Shown here one piece after another: positions 9,101 to 13,298 of a stretch of DNA of 13,616 nt. The stretch is taken from the NCBI GenBank assembly GCA_030248065.1, contig JASAMV010001883.1, forward strand, positions 1 through 13,616. Reading direction: 5' to 3'. The DNA is from Rhynchonema sp. JSB1_4. Its lineage: Eukaryota; Nematoda; Chromadorea; Monhysterida; Xyalidae. Both the position numbers and the translations under genes were made by a program. Each line of letters starts with the position of its first letter. Positions within the stretch are counted from its first letter, which is position 1. The notes below the pieces were generated by a model. That model was not told the origin of the DNA, made no database searches, and worked only from the letters and a program-made list of their open reading frames with translations.

Positions 9101-9987
9101 TGCTTTGTAGAATGAGCAGAGGCTTGTTGAAGCACATGAACTGTGAAGTTTCTGCTTGCACACACTCACAAAACGTGGAATTTGTTCGGGTGCGTCGGAG
9201 CGGTGATAAGAAACGAGCAAATAACCAACCCTGACGTGGTGTCAAATCCCGGACAGGCCGAGCCATCAGCGAGCAGATGTGACAGCGATCGTCGTGTCGG
9301 TCTGCAAAAGAAACAAAATTTAAAAAACATCATTCATAAAATTTAGACCATAAATTAAGTAATGATTGAAACATCAGCCAGCAGCCAGAAACTAACGTTT
9401 GCGGCACAGTGAACGTATGCGCATCATCACCACCGCCACCAGCTGACGATCTAGCCGTTGTCGCGCAGCTTGGGCTCGGTTGATTCAAGCTTTGTTCGAC
9501 GGTACGAAGGTCGAAAGTCGGTTCTTTGTCATCATCATCGCACAGGTCGATTGTTTCGATCGCGTGACGTTTTTGCTGAAACAAAACGGGAGAAGTTTTG
9601 GAGTGAGGGAAGCGACATATTGTCAGGATTATTATGTTGATGGTTGATTGCTATTTGACGCGCGGCGCCGGCCGACCCTCCCACACGCGACACCGAAACG
9701 AAGCAGAAAGCCGTCCGCGTCGTGTCTGTCGAAAGTTGCACGTCGCACGCAAGTGCATTGGCGTCCGTTCCAACCAACCAAAAGAGCGGGATTATTTACG
9801 TTCAATAGCATCCCCGGTCACTCACAGCAGGTTTCTTATTCACAGCGCCAGCACACGACGACGCAGCACTCGATGTTGAACTGTTCTTTGAACTCAAGAC
9901 CGGTCTGCGTGAGCTTGTTGGCTGGCGGCTGACAGCGGGTCGGCTGTTGTTTCCGCCAAAAAAGTTGCGAATTGACGACTGTTTCAT
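84..9987 (-). CDS. FANCM: FANCM-family DNA translocase gene, 17 exons, 3' end off the left edge
   Basis: FANCM is an SF2 DNA translocase of the Fanconi anaemia pathway. It remodels stalled forks and anchors the core complex on chromatin with MHF1/MHF2. The spliced product (about 920 residues here) has a Q motif (about 128-129), Walker A LPTGLGKT (145-152), APTRPLV (175-181), DEAH (248-251), SATP (279-282), a helicase insert domain (about 310-480), [34 protein letters not shown] (604-619) and QRIGRTGR (634-641). From memory these match vertebrate FANCM almost without gaps in the core. Reading phases agree across every junction, which supports an intact gene rather than a pseudogene. The ERCC4-like and HhH C-terminus of FANCM is not in the window. 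Plant and fungal FANCM/Mph1 and archaeal Hef share the core, but the MHF-binding segment and LSRGACP-like stretch look metazoan. Splice sites are inferred by eye. Confidence 0.93.
256..439 (-). CDS. FANCM: FANCM exon 16: helical acidic segment
   Basis: Codes residues 838-898 and one base of 899. A strong TTCATTTGCAG acceptor in phase 0 and a GTTGGT donor in phase 1 match the gene's splice habits. The segment [20 protein letters not shown] then [19 protein letters not shown] is predicted helical and amphipathic, and acidic toward its end. I do not recognise it. It could be lineage-specific linker, or a diverged second half of the MHF-binding region. Confidence 0.7.
494..542. repeat. Two direct copies of GTGGGGCGGCAACCTAC, period 32
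   Basis: The 17-bp word is identical at 494-510 and 526-542. A third copy at 665-681 matches 14 of 17 bases. It is intronic with no evident function. Confidence 0.8.
760..797. repeat. Direct repeat TGACGCGGC..TCAC, period 23
   Basis: TGACGCGGCTATCAC at 760-774 and TGACGCGGCCGTCAC at 783-797 differ at two positions. Short intronic duplication. Confidence 0.7.
947..1120 (-). CDS. FANCM: FANCM exon 15: linker with basic NLS-like patch
   Basis: Codes residues 780-837 in whole codons. A strong TTGTTCTTGCAG acceptor and a CAG|GTTGGA donor that fits the gene's own donor pattern define it. [12 protein letters not shown] is acidic. [12 protein letters not shown] (808-819) is a dense basic patch that would serve as a nuclear localisation signal. 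The tail [10 protein letters not shown] is acidic and Pro-containing. I do not recognise it by similarity. FANCM is poorly conserved between the MHF-binding and ERCC4 regions, which fits. Confidence 0.7.
1121..1739 (-). other. Intron 14 of FANCM, with a transposon relic
   Basis: 619 bases from GTGGGA to a strong TTGTTCTTGCAG acceptor. It contains a relic at 1337-1455. A possible small exon near 1484-1519 was considered and not accepted, so this stretch may hide coding sequence for the second half of the MHF-binding region. Confidence 0.55.
1337..1455. repeat. Relic related to the TIR element of intron 3
   Basis: Shares TTGGCCGAAAGCTGGATCCG with the end of the 7939-8675 element (AGGCCAAAGCTGGATCCG). 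It also shares ACAAGCACTAGATAAAA and AAACACT(GT)GATAAAA words with the motifs at 8578-8636 of that element. The order of the pieces differs, so this is a rearranged or separately decayed copy. Confidence 0.5.
1740..1870 (-). CDS. FANCM: FANCM exon 14: start of the MHF1/MHF2-binding region
   Basis: Codes residues 736-779. [20 protein letters not shown] then [20 protein letters not shown] resembles the vertebrate FLSEEEFKLWNRLYRLRDSD...ITLPQVQFSSLQN segment, where FANCM wraps the MHF1/MHF2 histone-fold tetramer. Similarity is moderate but the order of features is right (LS-x-x-E, then a Leu-Pro/Pro-Leu strand). The acceptor is AACAG in phase 1 and the donor is AAG|GTGGGA in phase 0. Confidence 0.8.
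1871..2178 (-). other. Intron 13 of FANCM
   Basis: 308 bases from GTGGGA to CACAACAG. No repeat or other feature is recognised. Confidence 0.65.
2179..2410 (-). CDS. FANCM: FANCM exon 13: end of RecA domain 2 and SPRLIP motif
   Basis: Codes residues 659-735 and one base of 736. [16 protein letters not shown] aligns without gaps to the vertebrate IYNQSQSNKRSIYKAI directly after GREE(R). [13 protein letters not shown] (686-698) is the conserved SPRMVPDGINPK signature. The tail ([20 protein letters not shown]) is not conserved. The acceptor is CAATTTGCAG. The donor GTGGGA in phase 1 was chosen because it fits exon 14, so the exact end is less certain than the start. Confidence 0.85.
2411..3120 (-). 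other. Intron 12 of FANCM
   Basis: 710 bases from GTGGGT to ATTTGCAG. Two open frames cross parts of it (to about 2584 and 2688), but they show no similarity. The family alignment continues without a gap straight from exon 12 to exon 13. No repeat is evident. Confidence 0.75.
3121..3309 (-). CDS. FANCM: FANCM exon 12: motifs V and VI of RecA domain 2
   Basis: Codes residues 596-658. [20 protein letters not shown] with VDLIVCYDA is motif V and its flank. [20 protein letters not shown] holds motif VI with the arginine finger, followed by the family's EGRE signature. Near identity to vertebrate FANCM ([33 protein letters not shown]). The acceptor is CATTGCAG and the donor is GCG|GTGGGT, both in phase 0. 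The frame stays open past the donor, but the similarity ends exactly there. Confidence 0.96.
3582..3784 (-). CDS. FANCM: FANCM exon 11: RecA domain 2, motif IV
   Basis: Codes residues 528-595. [20 protein letters not shown] matches the family's TRVMIFSSFRDSVQEIAEML (motif IV). [10 protein letters not shown] and [13 protein letters not shown] match the FVGHASG...TQKEQLEVVKQF stretch. The acceptor is TTTCACAG in phase 1 and the donor is AAG|GTTGGT in phase 0. The loop between these ([10 protein letters not shown]) is variable in the family. Confidence 0.95.
3838..4002. mobile_element. 165-bp palindromic element with GCTAGCTAGC arms in intron 10
   Basis: A 10-bp perfect outer inverted repeat, TCAGGTAGCT at 3838-3847 and AGCTACCTGA at 3993-4002, is followed on each side by runs of GCTAGCTAGC and GAGCT. 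It is short, non-coding and MITE-like. GCTAGCTAGC words also appear in the element at 7939-8675, but the surrounding sequence differs, so kinship is unproven. Confidence 0.6.
4278..4519. mobile_element. 242-bp MITE in intron 10 (family B)
   Basis: Long terminal inverted repeats: the left end at about 4278-4335 contains GGGAACAAACTCGAGCTTGT then GCCGACTTACGCTC. The right end is its reverse complement with few mismatches (CGTAAGTCGGCACAAGCTCG then GTTTGTTCC). The arms extend inward through a TTTTGATCA / TGATCAAAA pair and a CCAGCTCG / CGAGCTGG pair. It is non-coding and could fold into one long hairpin. No copy of this family is seen elsewhere in the window. Confidence 0.85.
4886..5000 (-). CDS. 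FANCM: FANCM exon 10: SHPKL motif at the start of RecA domain 2
   Basis: Codes residues 490-527 and one base of 528. The first half ([18 protein letters not shown]) is variable. [18 protein letters not shown] (509-526) is the conserved lead into RecA domain 2 (SHPKLKKLEEVVIEHF in vertebrates). Two donors are possible, GTGGGT and GTGAAC four bases further on. Only GTGGGT gives the phase needed by exon 11. Confidence 0.9.
5072..5226 (-). CDS. FANCM: FANCM exon 9: helicase insert domain, charged helices
   Basis: Codes residues 438-489. [20 protein letters not shown] is a highly charged helical stretch followed by [20 protein letters not shown]. It sits where FANCM has its variable region before the SHPKL motif (KNELGRNEDFMKLYNHLECM). 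The acceptor is TTTTTTGCAG and the donor is GTTGGT in phase 0. It joins exon 10 across an intron of only 71 bases. Confidence 0.88.
5312..5474 (-). CDS. FANCM: FANCM exon 8: helicase insert domain; acceptor uncertain
   Basis: Codes residues 384-437 and one base of 438. [25 protein letters not shown] matches the family's SLYHGYELLQQMGMRSLYFFL. The donor is GTTGGG in phase 1. The acceptor is the least certain in the gene: phase allows CAG at 5475-5477 (poor pyrimidine tract) or GAG at 5460-5462. The better-looking TTTATTAG nearer the MITE is in the wrong phase. A five-residue difference at the start of the exon follows from the choice. Confidence 0.85.
5508..5697. mobile_element. 190-bp MITE in intron 7 (family A)
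   Basis: Terminal inverted repeats of about 37 bp run from AAAGGCAAACTACATCAACA to GTTGGCGTGGTTTGCCTTT, both carrying the core CGAGCCCGATTTCGGAG or its reverse complement. It is non-coding. Two diverged copies of the whole unit form part of the arms of the foldback structure at about 10290-10481 and 10930-11122, which shows it is a repeated family. A clear target-site duplication is not visible. Its left end lies about 33 bases upstream of the exon 8 acceptor. Confidence 0.85.
5862..5993 (-). CDS. FANCM: FANCM exon 7: helicase insert domain
   Basis: Codes residues 340-383. [20 protein letters not shown] and [18 protein letters not shown] track the vertebrate ILESFARSLIQ...NLTKYQIILARDQFRK region, with matching helix spacing. 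It is bounded by a TTTAG acceptor and a GTTTGT donor, both in phase 0. This is among the less conserved parts of the core, so the assignment rests on order, phase and moderate similarity. Confidence 0.88.
5994..6432 (-). other. Intron 6 of FANCM
   Basis: 439 bases from a GTTGGT donor to a GTTTAG acceptor. No repeat, RNA or coding similarity is visible. Confidence 0.7.
6433..6591 (-). CDS. FANCM: FANCM exon 6: start of the helicase insert domain
   Basis: Codes residues 287-339. [20 protein letters not shown] corresponds to the family's AVQQVITNLLIGQIELRSED at the end of RecA domain 1. The remainder ([13 protein letters not shown]) enters the mostly helical insert domain that grips branched DNA in FANCM/Hef. 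The acceptor is TTTTTTGCAG in phase 0 and the donor is GTTGGT in phase 0. The loop just after SATPG is about one residue shorter than in human FANCM. Confidence 0.92.
6592..6991 (-). other. Intron 5 of FANCM
   Basis: 400 bases from a GTGAGT donor to a long-T TTTTTTGCAG acceptor. It is A/T-rich on average and shows no repeat or gene that I recognise. Confidence 0.75.
6992..7171 (-). CDS. FANCM: FANCM exon 5: DEAH box and SAT motif
   Basis: Codes residues 227-286 in whole codons. [20 protein letters not shown] holds Walker B as DEAH (248-251), which coordinates Mg-ATP, and ends two-thirds along with [10 protein letters not shown] and [11 protein letters not shown] (motif III SAT, 279-281). It aligns to vertebrate FANCM residue for residue (LSRGACPAAEIKCLVIDEAH). 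The acceptor is CTTGTCAG and the donor is GTGAGT. All catalytic residues are intact. Confidence 0.95.
7172..7491 (-). other. Intron 4 of FANCM
   Basis: 320 bases from a GTTGGC donor to a TTGTCAG acceptor. Nothing beyond splice signals is recognisable. Confidence 0.75.
7492..7678 (-). CDS. FANCM: FANCM exon 4: motifs Ia and Ib of RecA domain 1
   Basis: Codes residues 164-226. [20 protein letters not shown] matches the FANCM segment WFPSGKVVFMAPTKPLVTQQ, and APTRPLV (175-181) is motif Ia, which contacts the DNA backbone. Further on, IMTGKQ (202-206) and RRVFFLT (218-224) correspond to the MTG and KRVLFLT stretches of the family. The acceptor is GTTCAG. The donor is GAG|GTTGGC in phase 0, which aligns the following exon to the family with no gap. 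Confidence 0.93.
7679..8856 (-). other. Intron 3 of FANCM, with an apparent GC donor and a transposon
   Basis: 1178 bases, the longest intron seen. It starts with GCCAGT on the gene strand and ends with a pyrimidine-rich GTTCAG acceptor. Most of its length is the TIR element at 7939-8675. The 7679-7938 flank contains nothing I recognise. Confidence 0.7.
7939..8675. mobile_element. TIR element of about 740 bp (GGCGGATCCAG ends) in intron 3
   Basis: The ends are an 11-bp perfect inverted repeat, GGCGGATCCAG at 7939-7949 and CTGGATCCGCC at 8665-8675. Inside are runs of CCCCC/GGGGG near the left end, three copies of a GCTAGCTTTCTTG-type motif (about 8073-8100, 8298-8318 and 8329-8350), and two copies of an ACTRGATAAAAATGACTTTT motif near the right end (about 8583-8640). 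No transposase is encoded, so it is non-autonomous or a remnant. I found no clear target-site duplication. The superfamily is uncertain. A related fragment lies at 1337-1455. Confidence 0.6.
8857..9006 (-). CDS. FANCM: FANCM exon 3: Q motif and Walker A (motif I)
   Basis: Codes residues 114-164. It carries the entry to the first RecA domain: [12 protein letters not shown] (Q motif, adenine recognition) and [20 protein letters not shown], which holds Walker A with catalytic Lys151. The match to vertebrate FANCM ([32 protein letters not shown]) is near identity. The acceptor is TTTCAG. The next exon starts with an A that completes Arg164, so this exon must stop after AG. The following intron then begins GCCAGT, a non-canonical GC donor. 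No GT in the needed phase is nearby. Confidence 0.93.
9007..9396 (-). other. Intron 2 of FANCM
   Basis: About 390 bases between a GTTAGT donor and a TTTCAG acceptor. A reading frame stays open across part of it, but it has no recognisable protein similarity and no family-specific motif. I see no repeat or RNA gene in it. Confidence 0.7.
9397..9575 (-). CDS. FANCM: FANCM exon 2: acidic linker with SUMO-interacting motif
   Basis: Codes residues 55-113 and two bases of codon 114. The acceptor is TTTCAG and the donor is GTTAGT in phase 2. Residues 60-70 read [11 protein letters not shown], the classic SUMO-interacting pattern of a short hydrophobic core (I-D-L) followed by an acidic run. Downstream are Ser/Pro/Thr and Gly-rich stretches typical of disordered linker. 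The splice joins phase-correctly to the Q-motif exon. The sequence itself is not conserved enough to recognise by family, so the exon rests on splice logic and its open frame. Confidence 0.72.
9826..9987 (-). CDS. FANCM: FANCM exon 1: initiator Met and N-terminal PIP box
   Basis: Codes residues 1-54. An in-frame TAA stands two codons before the ATG, so this Met is the first possible one in this exon. The protein opens [12 protein letters not shown]: residues 3-10 fit the PCNA-interacting consensus Q-x-x-I/L/M-x-x-F/Y-F/Y exactly. The rest is Ser-rich, basic and presumably disordered, which is usual before the FANCM helicase core. The exon ends in phase 0 at a strong GTGAGT donor. A CGCAG lies 9 bases before the ATG and could act as a splice or trans-splice acceptor, but this is speculative. 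The exon is linked to the helicase exons by phase and position, not by similarity. Confidence 0.72.
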
Positions 9988-10149
9988 GATTTACACTGCG
10001 TGTAACGCAGCTCACCCAAACCTAAAACATTCAATGAGGAAACGATTTGGGTATTTTGGCCCCAAAAAAGCATAGTGCAAAGACACATACAATGTGCGTT
10101 AAATAAGTACCTCTTGATGGCACTTTGACATTGGTGAACTTCCAGAATG
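9988..10149 (-). other. 5' flank of FANCM
   Basis: The 160 bases before the start codon contain an in-frame TAA just upstream of the ATG and a possible acceptor (CGCAG at 9996-10000 read on the minus strand). No TATA box or other promoter element can be asserted. The promoter must lie here or inside the foldback element next to it. Confidence 0.4.
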
Positions 10150-10289
10150 TTGGGCGAACGCCCACTTTCAGACAGTTTTTGGCTTGTTTGTGGCTTAACA
10201 AACGCCGTGTGTGTATTTTGGGCCTGAAAAAACCTTCTTTTTACCTGTTTTAGCCTCTTTTTAAACGATTTTGTAAGGGCTCGGCCAGG

Positions 10290-10481
10290 TAAAGGCAAAC
10301 TACGCCAACACGAGCCCGATTTCGGAGGTGGTGTGTATTCAAAACGAACAGAAAGAGAAAATCATCATGCTCCCCTTTGTATTCTTCGACGTGTAACATT
10401 TCCCAAATCAGCAGCCACGTATGAATTTTCACTACTCTACCAGCTGCGAAATCGGGCTCGTGTTAGCGTAGTTTGCCTTTA
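10290..10481. repeat. Family A MITE unit in the left foldback arm
   Basis: TAAAGGCAAACTACGCCAAC then ACGAGCCCGATTTCGGAGG opens it, and GCGAAATCGGGCTCGTGTTA with GCGTAGTTTGCCTTTA closes it. The interior (AACATTTCCCAAATCAGCAG then CCACGT) is the reverse complement of the interior of the copy at 5508-5697. Confidence 0.85.
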
Positions 10482-10929
10482 CATGCGGACTGCGGACATT
10501 GAAAAAATTCTACGTCCAATGTCCGCAGTCTGCATCTACAGTATTTTACCTGGCCGCACTTGCGGACTGCGGTTTGCGGACCATCGAAACATTTCTTTGG
10601 TTGTGTTTGCTAGCAAGCATACTACTACAGGGTTGTAAAATATCTGCCTACTCACAATAATCAATTGCCAACACACACACAACTCTGCAAACACAGAATA
10701 AGGACACACACGTTAGAATGTTTCATGGTATTTAATGGCAGGCAACAGGGTAGGATTAGGATTCCAAATCACACTATGTTCACAACCCTGTAGTTGTACA
10801 TCGCACAAGCAAACACAATCAAAAAATGTTTCGATTGTCCGCAAACCGCAGTCCGCAAGTGCGGCCAGGTAGATGTGGACTGCGGACATTGGACATAGAA
10901 TTTTTTCAATGTCCGCAGTCCGCATCTAT

Positions 10930-11122
10930 AGGCGAACCACACCAACATGAGCTCGATTTCGCAGCTGGCAGAATAGTGAAACATTCTGACGTGGCTGCTG
11001 ATTTGGGAAATGTTACACGTTGAAGAATGCAAAGTGGAGCATGATGATTTTCTCTTTCTATTCGTTTTGAACTCACACCACCTTCGAAATCGGGCTCGTG
11101 TCGGTGTAGTTAGCCTTTACCT
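10930..11122. repeat. Family A MITE unit in the right foldback arm
   Basis: Same family and same orientation as 5508-5697, with shared interior words such as GTGGCTGCTGATTTGGGAAA. Inverted relative to the unit at 10290-10481. Its ends are more diverged (AGGCGAACCACACCAACATG). Confidence 0.85.
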
Positions 11123-11139
11123 GGCCGAGCCCTAACACA

Positions 11140-11405
11140 GTTTCAGGCCCTCAAGAAAATGTTTCGCCATTTCAGACTAAAAAACACATTTTTATACGAA
11201 AAAAATTACCGGTAATTTATTTTGGAAATTTATCTGGAGCTGGAAAAAACGGGTTTTTCATCGTAAAACGAAAAAAAACGTTTTTTCCGGCGCCAGATAA
11301 ATTTCCAAAATAAATTACCGGAAAAGTTACCGGTAATTTATTTTTCGTAGAAAAATGTGTTTTTGGCCGAAAATATGGCGAAAAATTTTCTTGAGGGTCC
11401 GAAAC
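11140..11405. mobile_element. 266-bp near-perfect palindrome nested in the right arm
   Basis: Ends GTTTCAGGCCCTCAAGAAAA and ATTTTCTTGAGGGTCCGAAAC are inverse copies. The arms continue inward through CACATTTTTATACGAAAAA, TTACCGGTAATTTATTTTGG and AAATTTATCTGG to a centre near 11272. It is absent from the left arm of the surrounding foldback, so it looks like a later insertion. Confidence 0.8.
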
Positions 11406-11536
11406 TTGGAACTATGTTAGAAAATCGTTTGAAACGGGGCTAAAACTGGTAAAAACAAGGCTTTTTTCAGGCCTAAAATACAAACACGGCGCTTTTTGAG
11501 CCAATAACTGTCTAAAACTTAGTGTTTCGCCCTTCG

Positions 11537-12361
11537 GAATTTCTTTAGTACTAGTAATTTTTTTATGGTGACTGACTGAAAAAAAACCGTTTTTTTTTCG
11601 GGAAAAAAACGGAAAAAACGTTTTTTTTCCGAAGCCCGGTAATTTTCGAAAATAAATTACCGTAAAAACCTAAATACAGCCCCCCCGGAATAGAGCCCCC
11701 CCCGTAATCAGAGTTCGGTAGGAAACAAAGGGAAAAAAAATATTCGTTTTTTTCCTTTCTTTTCCTCGGAAAAAAATGGTACCCAAAGAAAAGCAAAAAA
11801 ATATAGGAAAAAAATGAAGCAATATGAAAAAAACGTTATTTTTTTAGAAAAAAAACGAAAAATCGAAAGGAAAAAAACGTCTGTCCAGCAAAAAAAAAGA
11901 AAATGAATTTCCGAAAATGGTGAAATTCAGACGATTGAGAGTTGAGTAGTTCGTTTTCCATGAGGTTTAGGTTTAGGTTACCGTAAAACCTAAAATACAA
12001 GGGGGGCTGTATTTTTTCACTGACCCCTTTTAGGGTGGGGCTGTATTTTTTTGGGGGGGGGCTCTATTTTTGGGGAACTATAGTTTTTCGCTGCCCAAAA
12101 TCTCAAAAAATGTTCCAAAAAATACCCCTAAAATGGAGTTCTGTCAGGGTGTTACTGGTCATTGTTGAGTGTTTTTAGGTGCAGATCTTCCATAGAAGGC
12201 TTTACGTCATCATATACTCAACCACAAACGTTGTACACAAGGTGTCTTATACAAGAACTTGACTTTACGACCCCCAAGCGGGGAATTCCACGTTGGGGGG
12301 CTGTATTTTGGGGGCTCCATCTTTTCCCTGCCCCCTTTCCGGGGGCTTTTTGGGGGGGGGC
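11537..12361. repeat. A/T- and G-rich low-complexity DNA with inverted pieces
   Basis: No gene is seen. It contains AAAAAACGTTTTTT-type self-complementary runs (11580-11635 and 11830-11880). Words such as ACCGTAAAACCTAAAATACA recur at about 11661 and 11978. CAGCCCCCCC / GAGCCCCCCCC at about 11687-11708 face GGGGGGCTGTATTTT and GGGGGGGGGCTCTATTTTT at about 12002-12075, which suggests further decayed inverted-repeat elements without clear ends. Confidence 0.6.
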
Positions 12362-12382
12362 CAGTGTTGGAGGTACTCTGGA

Positions 12383-12717
12383 GGGGGGATACCTACTGTA
12401 CCGCGCTCGGAGAGGGGGGGGATACCTACTGTACCAAAGCCGATGGCCTGGGGGGGGGTTATGTACCTAGGGGGGGTTTGGGGGGGTTGGGGGGGTTAGG
12501 TTTTGGGGTGAAAATTTTCAATGTTTTTATTATGTGTGGAATCGTGTGAAAACGTAGTATTTGCGCGCGTAGCGCGCGAACTTTGGGTAATTTGAGGCAA
12601 AAACCACTGATTTTACACTAATTTTGGCCATTTTGGTCAAAAATTGGCACTTTTGGGGCAAAATCGGGGGGATACCTACTGTACCGGGGTGAAAATCGGG
12701 GGGATACCTACTGTACC
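12383..12717. repeat. Dispersed GGGGGGATACCTACTGTACC units
   Basis: Near-identical copies at 12383-12402, 12415-12435, 12666-12685 and 12698-12717, plus a fifth split copy at 13243-13262. Diverged inverse forms (GGTACACTATCTCCCCC-like) occur at about 13330-13400. Confidence 0.8.
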
Positions 12718-12730
12718 AGGCGAGGGGGAT

Positions 12731-13242
12731 CAGGGTTGGGCAAAAAAAAACGACGGCGTTTTTTCTTAAAAAACGACGTTTTTTAAAAAAAAACGCCTGG
12801 GTCGTTTTTCGTTTTTTTTTAAATCCTGAATTTCCTTGATTTTCCGATTTTTCAGGGAAAGTACCCTGATTATCAAGGAAAATCAATTTTTTGTCCCATT
12901 TTTTTCAAAAAATTTTCGACCAATTTTTACTTTGTCGAGATACGTCGATATACGGAGTTTGACTTTCAGTGATGACCCCGGCCAAAGTTGGTCCCACGAT
13001 GCGGGTCTGATATGGGATATTAGCAACTCGCTAGAAAAGGGTTGAAACCTGTCTATTTTGCCTCAGAACACATAGAATGACTTCATTTAACCACGTTTTC
13101 TTCCCAACATGAGCGTTTTCCAATTTTTTTGGGGGCATATTTTGGTCATCTGGGCGTTTTAAAAAAAACGTTTTTTTTTAAAAAAAAACGTTTTTTTTAA
13201 AAAAAACGATTTTTAAAAAAAAACGTTTTTTGCCCAACCCTG
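12731..13242. mobile_element. 512-bp hAT-like MITE nested inside the previous element
   Basis: Inverted ends CAGGGTTGGGCAAAAAA and TTTTTTGCCCAACCCTG, followed inward on both sides by AAAACG / CGTTTT runs (to about 12830 and from about 13150). The 8 bases flanking it, AGGGGGAT and GGGGAGAT, match at 6 of 8. The split unit reads GGGGGAT on the left and GGGGAGATACCTACTGTAC on the right, as expected for an 8-bp duplication at insertion into a GGGGGGATACCTACTGTACC unit. No transposase. The interior holds a short hairpin, CAGGG/CCCTG, near 12853. Confidence 0.75.
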
Positions 13243-13298
13243 GGGGAGATACCTACTGTACTGTGGGGGGCTACCCCCCCCCCCCACCTCCAACACTG

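Larger units (their letters stand above)
10150..11536. mobile_element. Foldback / palindromic composite element of about 1.39 kb
   Basis: Outer arms: about 10150-10289 (GGGCGAA, GACAGTTTTTGGCTT, GCCGTGTGTGTATTTTGGGC, CCTGAAAAAA) is matched in inverse at about 11405-11536 (TTTTTTCAGGCCTAAAATAC, AAACACGGCGC, TTCGCCC). Next inward, AGGGCTCGGCCAGGTAAAGG at 10277-10296 faces its inverse at about 11114-11133, then the 190-bp family A units face each other (10290-10481 and 10930-11122), then GCGGACTGCGGACATTG-type arms (10484-10640 and 10780-10927). The loop is about 140 bp (10641-10779). No transposase is encoded. The right arm is interrupted by a second palindrome (11140-11405). Confidence 0.82.
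12362..13298. mobile_element. hAT-like MITE, 937 bp including a nested insertion
   Basis: Ends CAGTGTTGGAGGT (12362-12374) and ACCTCCAACACTG (13286-13298) are a 13-bp perfect inverted repeat with a CAGTG start common among hAT elements. GGGGC abuts both ends, but in G-rich DNA this is weak evidence for a target duplication. Subtracting the nested element leaves about 425 bp. It is non-coding and G-rich, and contains several GGGGGATACCTACTGTACC units. Confidence 0.6.

Noticed and set aside
8762..9220. A 152-codon minus-strand open frame overlapping exon 3
   Set aside because: It lies in a different frame from the strongly conserved Walker A exon and has no recognisable similarity. It is an intron/exon shadow.
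11563..11796. Minus-strand open frame rich in Phe and Lys
   Set aside because: Poly-A/T runs inside repeats; no codon structure or similarity.
12162..12549. Plus-strand open frames rich in Gly
   Set aside because: They are translations of poly-G low-complexity repeats and show mutually overlapping frames.
12383..13262. CRISPR-like array from the repeated GGGGGGATACCTACTGTACC word
   Set aside because: Spacing is irregular, G-run length varies, the context is a eukaryotic transposon, and no cas genes are present.
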